Assembly: GCF_052161615.1 (NCBI RefSeq)
Contig: NZ_CP197417.1
Coordinates: 682,001 to 746,000 of the forward strand
Origin: Aeoliella sp052161615
Lineage (GTDB): Bacteria; Planctomycetota; Planctomycetia; Pirellulales; Lacipirellulaceae
Length of the DNA stretch: 64,000 nt
Reading direction: 5' to 3'
Position numbers and translations under genes: made by a program. Positions 1 to 6,889 of this stretch are shown here, one piece after another. The notes beneath the pieces were generated by a model. It ran no database searches, was not told where the DNA came from, and saw nothing but the letters and a program-made list of their open reading frames with translations. Numbering within the stretch: the stretch's first letter is position 1; the number at the start of each line of letters is the position of its first letter.

Positions 1-60
1 TTCATCGTCATCGCCTCGGACAGCGAAGGCAACGTCTTCGGCTTGCACTCGCAGGCGTAA
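1..60 (+). CDS. C-terminal fragment, possible VOC (glyoxalase-like) protein
   Basis: The window opens inside a reading frame that ends at TAA after 19 codons. The tail contains SDSEGNVFGL, which resembles the C-terminal D-x-E-G-N-x-F/I-G-L signature of the vicinal oxygen chelate (VOC, glyoxalase/bleomycin-resistance-like) superfamily, where the Glu is a metal ligand. Only the last strand is visible, so the family call rests on this short motif and the true function cannot be judged. Confidence 0.4.
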   Translation, partial: FIVIASDSEGNVFGLHSQA

Positions 61-177
61 ACGAACTCAGTGCAACTCAAACATAGCCCCGACCAAGCCT
101 GGTCGGGGTCGGAGAAGACGCGCCCTACGTAACGTCTCGTGTGAGCCGGGTCGTCCCCGCCCCCGGAAGCTTCAACT

Positions 178-240
178 GTAGGAGGGCTCTCTGATCCCGA
201 GACTCGACTTTGAAGATCGGACTCGGAGAGTCCTCCCACA
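178..240. repeat. Imperfect inverted repeat, GGAGGGCTCTC family
   Basis: Two arms about 25 bp long (from 178 and up to 240) face each other, both ending in a TAGGAGG/CCTCCCAC-type edge. Single-arm relatives occur at 1380-1405 and 42233-42260. It lies between the VOC tail and the convergent 3' end of the diadenylate cyclase gene, so it may also act as a terminator; no T-run follows. Confidence 0.5.
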
Positions 241-282
241 AAACACATGCTCGACGTTGGAGACCCCTCCCACAAACCCGCC

Positions 283-1206
283 TTACGCAGGGCTATCCGT
301 ATCAAACGCCTTCCACTTCATGGCGCGACGAAAGGGTTCGATGCGTAGCTTCACCTCCCCGTTCTGGAAGACCCGCACCGTGCCATTCGATTCGCTGATC
401 GCGATCGCAATAGCCGACGTGGCCTTGGTGATCTCCGCGGCGGCCCAATGACGCGCGCCCATTCCTTTGGGCAAGCTCAGTTCGGGGACGTTCGGTGCAC
501 TGATCAACTGCGCGGACGCGATGACCGTCGCGTCGGCCGACACGATGAACGCCCCGTCCATCTGGGCGATCTCTTTCACCCCTTCGCGAACCTTCACGTC
601 CATCAGCTGACGCTCGGCCTTGCTGTAACCCTTCACCGGATCAAAGCCCATCGGGTGGCAGTAGCTCATCGTCTTGCGATGGTCGCCCACAACAAACAAC
701 GAACCCACCGGCTTACCTTCGCGACCCTCGCGGCCAATCTCCACGGCAAGGTCGACCACCAGCTTGATGGTCTCCACCGGTATCTTGGTCTTGAGTTGAC
801 GCAGGTCGCGGACGGTCAGGCGACCCAGGTGCTCGTCGAGCTTGATCAGGCTCAGCGAGTCAATCACCCCCGCCTCGAAGCCGCTATAAACCGCGACGAT
901 CGTTGCCCCCTCGGCGAAGTACTCCATCGCCACCCCTTCGAGCAGCGCCTGGGTCAGTCGCTCGTAAACGGGCGTCTCGTCCGACATGTTCAGCAGAATG
1001 GTCGGGTAGTTCGACTCCGAAGCCCCCTCGAGCGACGAAGGCATGCCACCGGCGACCACCAGCTTGGCACCTGGCATTGCCTTCTCAAGCTGCTTGAAAT
1101 CGGTCGGGCGTTCGAGCAACAACAGCACGGCGTCGGCCTTACGCGCCGTTTGAAGGCCAAGGGACAGCTCGCAAAACGCCTGAAACTGATCGCTGAATTT
1201 CGCCAT
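283..1206 (-). CDS. dacZ: DacZ-like diadenylate cyclase (c-di-AMP synthase)
   Basis: Predicted to join two ATP molecules into the second messenger c-di-AMP. In 307 residues the C-terminal half carries the DAC domain: the DGAF motif at residues 217-220 and GMGARHWAAA at 248-257, corresponding to the DGA and RHR motifs of DisA/CdaA enzymes. The N-terminal half (about 1-130) is not the DisA helical region and no membrane segment is seen, unlike CdaA. An N-terminal alpha/beta (PK_C-like) domain followed by DAC is the layout known for archaeal DacZ, so that is the best match. The third residue of the RHR motif is Trp here. The gene is alone, with a repeat on each side. The family is well supported; activity is inferred. 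Confidence 0.8.
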   Translation of the reverse strand: MAKFSDQFQAFCELSLGLQTARKADAVLLLLERPTDFKQLEKAMPGAKLVVAGGMPSSLEGASESNYPTILLNMSDETPVYERLTQALLEGVAMEYFAEGATIVAVYSGFEAGVIDSLSLIKLDEHLGRLTVRDLRQLKTKIPVETIKLVVDLAVEIGREGREGKPVGSLFVVGDHRKTMSYCHPMGFDPVKGYSKAERQLMDVKVREGVKEIAQMDGAFIVSADATVIASAQLISAPNVPELSLPKGMGARHWAAAEITKATSAIAIAISESNGTVRVFQNGEVKLRIEPFRRAMKWKAFDTDSPA

Positions 1207-1379
1207 TCACCTACACCGAGTCGCGAGCCTGACCGTACGAACAGATCCACCAGCACCCGCGAAGAACCCGCGGCGCTGGACCCTCGCTAAGTGTAGCTTA
1301 TGGACGGATAGGCGACAATTCAGGCACGATTCGCACGTCAGGCCCGCTCTCTGTTTCCTGACAGGAAACCACACAAGCG

Positions 1380-1405
1380 GTGCGAGGGCTCTCCGAGCCC
1401 GATGA
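1380..1405 (+). repeat. GGAGGGCTCTC family palindrome, single copy
   Basis: A 26-bp unit containing GAGGGCTCTCCGAGCCC, itself a short palindrome (GGGCTC/GAGCCC). It matches 42233-42260 almost base for base and the arms at 178-240 more loosely. It sits 24 bp beyond the stop codon of the next minus-strand gene, a terminator-like position. Confidence 0.55.
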
Positions 1406-1429
1406 ACCGACGACCAGCGCCGCCACACG

Positions 1430-3151
1430 CTACCGTCGCTGCTGCTGCCCATTCGGCCGCCGCGCGGAGTTCGTGTTCTGCTGCCCCGCGTTGCCCGCCG
1501 TTTGCTCCGGCTGATCGTGCGGTTGGAACACCCGCTCGTCGTACAGCGCCAGCGCGTGCAGGGCGTGGCACAGCGGCCCAATCTCCCACTCTTCGGTCGA
1601 CTCGCTATACAGCAGGTTCGTCAGGTAGTTCGTCGCGCTCACGATGCGGTTCGATGTGAGCTGCTCGTCGCGAACCTGGTACATCATCCACTCCAGCTGA
1701 TGCCCTGTGGTCCGGCACCGGCGACCGATGTCCTTCTCCTTGCCAGGACCTTGGAACCACGACGTGCTGAAGCTGCCGTCCGAGTTCTGCATCCGATAAC
1801 AGTACTGCTCGTACTGCGCTGTGAACTGCTTGGCCCGCAGCCACACGCCATCGATCGGTTCGCCGCGCGCTTCGCGCTTGCGGACCGCCAAGCTCAGGCC
1901 TGCCAATCGGTGAGTACCGCCGCACGCCGCGCCGCGGATGGGTTGCTTCAGTTCCTCTTCAATCAGCCGCTCGATGCTCCACTGCTCGCCGCGATCGTTC
2001 ACCCATTGGGTGTCCGATGGCAAGTAATGCATCAGGCCGATGAGCTTGAAGGTCAGCTCGGTGTTGGGGTACGCCGTCTCCTGCTCGCTCACGATCAAGT
2101 CTTCGATCGTGAACTCTTTGTCGTCGACGCGAATCGGATAGGTCCGCTCGACGTTGCACTGGGCAAGCATCGCCAGGAACTGGCCCATGTGCCCCTGCAA
2201 GCCGACGCCGTACTGCGCGCGAATCTTGCCTTCGTCGTTCAGCCGCATCAACTGCTTGTTCTTGCACGGGTTGTTGTAGCACAACCAACCAATCGCGGTG
2301 ACCGGCTCGCCGCTGGGGCCGCCCGAGCGAATGCGGCTATGTAGCTCGTATGCCAGCATGCCGTGCATCACTTCCCACGCGTCGTTGTCGCGACTGTTGA
2401 GTGGCTTGCGGTAGTAGTACGCCAGCACCTTGCGCATCTTGTTGCGCAGGAAGATCTGATTGCGAGTCAGCGGACGCAAAGGCTTCGCCGGCGCAACGTC
2501 CTCGACTACTTGTTCCGTCGTGGTTCTCGGAGCTGGCTCCGCGGTCGCTTCCGATTGTGTCTTCGCGGGGGCACGCTCCAGCACCGGCGTTTCCACCACT
2601 CGCGCCATCGGCGCTTGCGGTTCGCTCACCACCGGGCCTTTCCCGCTCGCAGCCTTCCCGCTCGGTCGCCACTCCGGCGTGAACGCCTCGGGCGCTGATG
2701 GTGGTTGCTCACTCGGCGACGCTTCGACGGTGGTTGCAGCCGGCGGCGATGTAAGCGGATCCGAGGTACTGGTTGTTGCCGGCGTTGCCTTCACCGGGGC
2801 GTTGGTCGGCGCCACCAAGCTTGGCATCGTCAGCAGCGCGGGGCCGGTGGGCTCTTCGACCTCCTTCGACGGCTGAGGCTGCTTGGCGATCGGCAAGCGA
2901 ACCTTCGCCGGCTGCTTGAGATCGAGCCCATGCACCGCGCGGAGCGACTCGACGGGCAGCGGAATGTCCGCGCTCTCTTCCAGCGGATCGACGGCCACCG
3001 TCTGCTCCACACGTGGATCGTGCGTCGCCGACAGGCTCACCGAGACGAAGCTTGAGCCCGCGAACAGAGCTGCCAGCGCGGCGATGCCGAGTCGCTGGCG
3101 CTGATTCTGGTCGGTGCGTGGAATCAGCGTTGTTGGTAGATAAAACCGCAC
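1430..3151 (-). CDS. Signal-anchored conserved planctomycete protein, function unknown
   Basis: A 573-residue protein with one hydrophobic segment near residues 21-40 and a Pro/Ala/Thr-rich low-complexity linker to about residue 235. A folded domain at about 240-530 is rich in Trp, Tyr and conserved Cys pairs (for example CYNNPCKNK and RGAACGGTHRL). The tail is Q/N/R-rich. The pattern GGTHRLAGLSLAVRKR and the helical composition recall alpha/alpha-toroid proteins, but no catalytic motif is recognisable. It starts at GTG with a G-rich Shine-Dalgarno-like run immediately upstream. The layout suggests a membrane-tethered periplasmic domain. I do not know its function. Confidence 0.75.
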   Translation of the reverse strand: MRFYLPTTLIPRTDQNQRQRLGIAALAALFAGSSFVSVSLSATHDPRVEQTVAVDPLEESADIPLPVESLRAVHGLDLKQPAKVRLPIAKQPQPSKEVEEPTGPALLTMPSLVAPTNAPVKATPATTSTSDPLTSPPAATTVEASPSEQPPSAPEAFTPEWRPSGKAASGKGPVVSEPQAPMARVVETPVLERAPAKTQSEATAEPAPRTTTEQVVEDVAPAKPLRPLTRNQIFLRNKMRKVLAYYYRKPLNSRDNDAWEVMHGMLAYELHSRIRSGGPSGEPVTAIGWLCYNNPCKNKQLMRLNDEGKIRAQYGVGLQGHMGQFLAMLAQCNVERTYPIRVDDKEFTIEDLIVSEQETAYPNTELTFKLIGLMHYLPSDTQWVNDRGEQWSIERLIEEELKQPIRGAACGGTHRLAGLSLAVRKREARGEPIDGVWLRAKQFTAQYEQYCYRMQNSDGSFSTSWFQGPGKEKDIGRRCRTTGHQLEWMMYQVRDEQLTSNRIVSATNYLTNLLYSESTEEWEIGPLCHALHALALYDERVFQPHDQPEQTAGNAGQQNTNSARRPNGQQQRR

Positions 3152-3406
3152 CGCTCCCCCCCAAATCGCAAACAGTTCGTGTCAAGCACGCCATCCCCGC
3201 CAGTGCTAGCAATCGCATGGCGAGGGCAGCCCGCGGGCCTAACGGAACAACCCTAGGACACTCTATCGGGAGTTCAGGGGGACGAACTCAAACGTTACGG
3301 AACTTAACACTTCCGTAAAATTCTTCGGGAAAAAGTGGCCTAGTTACGTAAGCCATAAGGGGGCTGTGGAATCGCAGAAAGCGCAATCGAATTGTGGGAG
3401 AGCCAC

Positions 3407-3468
3407 TAGCCGTTTTGGCGCTAGCCACGGTTGCTTCGAGATAACCGTGGCTAGCGCCAAAACGGCTA
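3407..3468. repeat. Perfect 26-bp inverted repeat with 10-nt loop
   Basis: The arms 3407-3432 and 3443-3468 are exact reverse complements, separated by 10 nt. The element lies 15 bp downstream of the stop codon of the HEAT-repeat lipoprotein gene (minus strand), so it can fold as a very stable hairpin in that transcript. No U-tract follows in either direction. It may be a terminator, an mRNA 3' stabiliser or a REPIN-like dispersed element. Confidence 0.85.
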
Positions 3469-3482
3469 ATCACCTCGGGGCA

Positions 3483-4163
3483 TCACTTAAACGGATTCAA
3501 ACCACCAATCCGCTCCGCAACCGAGATCTCTCGCTCCGTCGGATTCGGATTCTCGCCGCGTGCGTATTGTAACCACGCCGAGACATCGCCACCCAGGTCC
3601 TTGCCGCTAATCGCCTTCATGCTATTAACGCCAGCAAACTGCATCGCGGGGTCGCGATCTTCCATGGCTATCGCCAGTGCCGCGTAAGCATCGGGCGAGT
3701 TGATCTCTCCAAGTGCATTCACTGCGGCGATGCGAACTTCGAGTTTCTGTTCGGTGTTGATGGTCTTCGCTAGCACCGGCACCGCGGCAGGGTCTTTGCG
3801 ACGGCCCAGTGCCAGGCAGCAATGCCGGCGGACCTGCATGTCCTCGTCCGACAATCCTGCTTCGAGCACCTGCGATGCCAGCGGCGTCTTGAAGTCCGAC
3901 AGCGTGTCGACAATTGCCACCCGCACTAGTGGATCGGGCTCGACCTGAATCTGCCGGGCAAGCTGATTGGCGATTTCGCGCTGGTCGGGCGAGTCGGCAC
4001 CGGTAGCCTTCGAACGCATGTCGCGAACCGCGTCCATACGCATCTCGGCCGTCCGAAAGGTGGTTCGCTCGGGCCGCTGCAGCATTCGCAGCGGCCAAGG
4101 AGTGGTCGTACAACCGGCACCCAACATAAGTGCCGCCAGTAGCAGCGAAATTCGAAGATTCAT
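3483..4163 (-). CDS. HEAT-repeat lipoprotein
   Basis: A 226-residue protein starting at ATG 4163. The N-terminus MNLRISLLLAALMLGAGC is a lipoprotein-type signal with Cys18, so the mature protein is probably tethered to a membrane. From about residue 70 there are repeated helical units of HEAT type (for example DPLVRVAIVDTLSDF, DMQVRRHCCLALGRR, KLEVRIAAVNALGEI), which form scaffolds for protein binding. The frame remains open for 85 codons upstream, but the signal peptide decides the start. No enzymatic motif is visible. A long hairpin follows the stop. Confidence 0.8.
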   Translation of the reverse strand: MNLRISLLLAALMLGAGCTTTPWPLRMLQRPERTTFRTAEMRMDAVRDMRSKATGADSPDQREIANQLARQIQVEPDPLVRVAIVDTLSDFKTPLASQVLEAGLSDEDMQVRRHCCLALGRRKDPAAVPVLAKTINTEQKLEVRIAAVNALGEINSPDAYAALAIAMEDRDPAMQFAGVNSMKAISGKDLGGDVSAWLQYARGENPNPTEREISVAERIGGLNPFK

Positions 4164-4341
4164 GCTAAACTGGAGTGACAAGGAAAAGGCAGTCGACAAG
4201 GCATACGGATAGCCCCGGCCAGCGCGCAAGGCTACCGGGCCGCGAACCATAGCAGAGCTTGCCGAGCGTCGCCACAGCGTTTTTGTTCGCCGACATTCCT
4301 TGCTAGCATCCCCCGCACCGCATTCTTCTCTTGCCAGCACC

Positions 4342-4545
4342 ATGTCGCACGAAACCCGCCACGCCCAGCTCATCACCTGGCTCGAAAACCAAGGCCACAC
4401 CCCCGCAGAGATCGACAAGATCCTCGCTCGCGTCGGCGACTACGACGCCCAAACCGTCCACGAGTCGATCTTCGACTCCATCGACACCGGCGCCTTCGAC
4501 ATCCAAAGCATCATCGCCGAAGCACTAGGCGACGAAGAGAAGTAG
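4342..4545 (+). CDS. Small conserved hypothetical protein
   Basis: A 67-residue acidic protein beginning MSHETRHAQLITWLENQG. Predicted all-helical: HTPAEIDKILARVGDYD suggests a short helix-turn-helix-like or UBA-like fold, but this is only an impression. It has no signal or membrane segment. The start at ATG 4342 is preferred over one 14 codons earlier because coding character begins there. It is transcribed divergently from the HEAT-repeat lipoprotein. Function unknown. Confidence 0.65.
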   Translation: MSHETRHAQLITWLENQGHTPAEIDKILARVGDYDAQTVHESIFDSIDTGAFDIQSIIAEALGDEEK

Positions 4546-4561
4546 AAGCTGGATGCGGGAA

Positions 4562-4593
4562 GTAGGCCGGGTCAAGCTCCGCGCCGACCCGGC
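4562..4593 (+). repeat. REP element, plus orientation, unpaired
   Basis: A 32-bp hairpin unit beginning GTAG: stem GCCGGGTC/GACCCGGC around the loop AAGCTCCGCGCC. It begins 16 bp after the preceding stop codon. About 115 bp later, part of its downstream flank (4712-4741) recurs inside the next REPIN (4827-4857), suggesting a local duplication. Same family as the copies around the RAYT gene near 60.3 kb. Confidence 0.85.
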
Positions 4594-4747
4594 GCTTCAC
4601 GCTTTGCCCTGCCATCACACCTCTGCCTAGTGTCACGTCAATCCTAGCGGCAGGGCGCAAGCCCTCCGGCCGCCACTTCCTCACGTGTTCTATTCCTTAG
4701 GGTGTCGGTGTCGCTTGCGACAAGAGGCGACCGACTGGCAATTTAAG

Positions 4748-4925
4748 GTAGGCCGTATCAAGCTCCGCGCCGATACGGCGCTTACGGGTTTGTCCTGCCA
4801 GTCAACCTCCGCCTCGATTGTCTGCATCGCTTGCGACAACAGGCGAGCGACTGGCAAGTCCATGACGTGATAGCTGTAGGCACGCCGTGAATCGCCGGAT
4901 CGGCGCTCCGCTTGATCCGGCCTAC
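4748..4925. repeat. REPIN (inverted REP pair)
   Basis: REP 4748-4779 (plus) and REP 4894-4925 (minus) face each other with a 114-bp spacer, longer than the roughly 93 bp typical of the 58-63 kb copies. The left REP has the covariant stem GCCGTATC/GATACGGC. The right REP carries the inverted loop version (GCGGAGC when read from GTAG). It lies beyond the 3' end of the zinc-ribbon gene at 4947. Confidence 0.85.
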
Positions 4926-4946
4926 GGTCATTCGTCATTCACCACC

Positions 4947-5318
4947 TCACCCTTGATCCATAAAGTGCCCACACGAGGGGCACTTCGCGTACCACATCGG
5001 CACCGATGTGTTGCAGAAGCTGCAGCGGACGTTGTGACGGATGACGCTCGAACCGAGCATGCTACCACTCGAACTGGGGTCGGCGTCGTGCGGCACGTCG
5101 TCGAAAATCGACGAGCTACCCGTGTCGACCGCGTGCGCTGCGCGATGCTCGTCGGTCACGGCTTGGCGATACGCCTTGGCGAGCGCGTCGGAACTTTCGA
5201 GATCCGGAACCTGCACCACGACCTGCTCGGTGCAGTGGGGACACAGACCCCGCTTGCCCGCGTACTTGTCCTTCACCTTGAACGTGTGCCCATGCGGACA
5301 ACGTACCTGAATGCCCAT
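4947..5318 (-). CDS. Double zinc-ribbon hypothetical protein
   Basis: A 123-residue protein starting MGIQVRCPHGHTFKVKDKYA at ATG 5318. The N-terminus has RCPHGH followed by GLCPHC, and the C-terminus has CSFCNTSVPMWYAKCPSC: two metal-binding knuckle pairs joined by an acidic, Ser/Asp-rich linker (about residues 45-90). N-terminal 'RCPxGH ... GKRGxCPxC' ribbons are common in planctomycete proteins of unknown role. No membrane segment. Probably a cytoplasmic zinc-binding adaptor. A start six codons earlier is possible but less typical. Confidence 0.7.
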   Translation of the reverse strand: MGIQVRCPHGHTFKVKDKYAGKRGLCPHCTEQVVVQVPDLESSDALAKAYRQAVTDEHRAAHAVDTGSSSIFDDVPHDADPSSSGSMLGSSVIRHNVRCSFCNTSVPMWYAKCPSCGHFMDQG

Positions 5319-6002
5319 GCCCAGCACTCCTTCCACCGCCCAGCCGCGCGTGGTCTATGCCGACAGTCCCCCGCCACCGGCCAGCCGCCGACAGTCCTGT
5401 AAGAAAGAAAAGATCTCTACCGCCAGCATATCGCACCCGCCACACGCACGCAATAAAAACCGTAGTGCCACCCGATCTGGGGGTAAAGCTGAAGCTTCTA
5501 CATCTTGTCCCCTCTCCCCCGATTCGTTCGCGCGCCGTACTGCCAACTGTCTTCCATCTACCCACGAACGAATTGGGGGAGAGGGCTAGGGTGAGGGGGC
5601 CAGCCCTTCGCAGTACGCTCTCCCTCGCCGCGAACATCGCGTGGGAAAATCAACCCAGCCGCGGAGCGGCGAAAGCGCATAGCCCGGGGCGCGAGCCCCG
5701 GGACCAATCGCCCCACACACCAAAAGCCGCGGAGCGGCGACAGCGAAATCACCATCCTACCCTCGTTCCCACGCTCCCGCGTGGGAACGCGTGGAAGGCC
5801 GCTCCGGGGCCCTTCCGCACAACGGCCGCAGAGCGGCCAAGCATGCATTCCCACGCAGAGCGTGGGAACGAGGTGGGGCAACTTTTCCCACATTCTCCCC
5901 AGAATTCCCGGTCCGAAAACTATTTTCGAGAAAATGTACGTTTGTCCAAAAAGGGACTAGAAAGTACTCGCGCCTGTGGTAGGTTGATGACTGTACATAT
6001 AA

Positions 6003-6034
6003 GTAGGCCGGATCAAGCGGAGCGCCGATCCGGC
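6003..6034 (+). repeat. REP element, inverted-loop version
   Basis: A 32-bp GTAG hairpin with stem GCCGGATC/GATCCGGC and loop AAGCGGAGCGCC, in which the central GCTCCGC of most copies is replaced by its reverse complement. It forms a wide inverted pair with 6407-6438; the interval is filled with other palindromes. Confidence 0.85.
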
Positions 6035-6406
6035 AAAGGACGCTGAGAAGAAAGGAGAAACAAAGCCATTTAAAACACGCACACGCCATCCATTTCCTAG
6101 CCACGAAGTGGCGCGCTTCGATAGCCCAGGACGAAGTCCTGGGAACTCGTCCATAACCCCGCGATAGTCCCAACGGGACGCGCTACCGGCGCGCAAACGT
6201 TAAACGGTAGCGCGCTCTTTCAGAGCTGACAATCACCATCTCATCACTCTACCCAGGGCTCCGCCCTGGGCTATCAAAGCCGCGCTCCTTCGGAGCTAAC
6301 CGCTTGCGCCTTGGCGTCTCTGCGCCTTTGCGTGAGACAAGAACCAACTTAAACCCGAGTAGCAAACGGCGACATCGCGAGCGGCAACAACTGCAACACG
6401 CGATGC

Positions 6407-6438
6407 GCCGGGTCGGCGCGGAGCTTGACCCGGCCTAC
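6407..6438 (-). repeat. REP element, minus orientation
   Basis: A 32-bp unit in reverse orientation ending CCTAC, stem GCCGGGTC/GACCCGGC, standard loop. Partner of 6003-6034 at an unusually wide spacing of about 370 bp, which suggests the original spacer was invaded by other repeats. Confidence 0.85.
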
Positions 6439-6566
6439 TAGTCACATGGACCGTTCACTCGCAAACTCAGCCCCCACCCCAGCCCTCCCCGAGACGTCGT
6501 TGCGATTCGCACTATTTCGAATGGTGAAGCACCGCGCGCAACGACTTGGGGGAGGGAGCAAGAAGC

Positions 6567-6606
6567 GAGTAATGTCGCACCTGCGGTGAACCCTGCGACT
6601 TTACTC
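6567..6606. repeat. GAGTAATGTCGCA hairpin
   Basis: A 40-bp hairpin: GAGTAATGTCGCA pairs with TGCGACTTTACTC with one mismatch. Relatives are at 6685-6730, 63504-63544 and 63624-63670. All four lie in gene-free stretches. Confidence 0.8.
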
Positions 6607-6684
6607 TTTTCAGTCCCGAGAGCAAGCAATGAATTCGACCGAGAAAACACGATGTTTTTTGAAGCCCGCGACTTCGCGCCGAAA

Positions 6685-6730
6685 GAATAAAGTCGCACCC
6701 AATGAAATAATCGCCGATCTGCGACATTAA
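6685..6730. repeat. GTCGCA hairpin, diverged copy
   Basis: GAATAAAGTCGCACCC faces CTGCGACATTAA. The interior CCCAATGAAAT matches the copy at 63624-63670, showing two sub-types of this family, each present once in both clusters. Confidence 0.7.
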
Positions 6731-6889
6731 ATGGGTGTGGAAAGCGAATGCACTATCGTGAATCACCACGGCCCTTACGCTCACCCGCTCGCCTTGATGT
6801 TGAGCGAGCTTGGCGCATTGCGTTCGATGCGCGGAGCCGCCATGCTAGTCCTATATTATTACTCGTAGTCCCTCCCTTATTCCGCCGCC

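Larger units (their letters stand above)
5319..6889. other. Non-coding palindrome island
   Basis: I find no convincing gene in this stretch; open frames follow repeat sequence. It holds a CCCTCTCCCCC hairpin (5510-5585), GCCGCGGAGCGGC and CCCGGGGCGCGAGCCCCGGG-type palindromes (about 5657-5745), and a GTTCCCACGC/GCGTGGGAAC inverted pair (5761-5872). Two REPs follow (6003-6034, 6407-6438) with paired motifs between them (AGCCCAGGAC/GTCCTGGG near 6120-6147, CCCAGGGCTCCGCCCTGGG near 6252-6272). Then come a CTTGGCGTCTCTGCGCC unit (6309-6336), another C-rich hairpin (6483-6557) and two GTCGCA hairpins (6567-6606, 6685-6730). Confidence 0.75.

Noticed and set aside
5657..6046. An open frame of about 200 codons in the palindrome island
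   Set aside because: It runs through at least five different palindromic repeats and a REP; no domain or codon signal.
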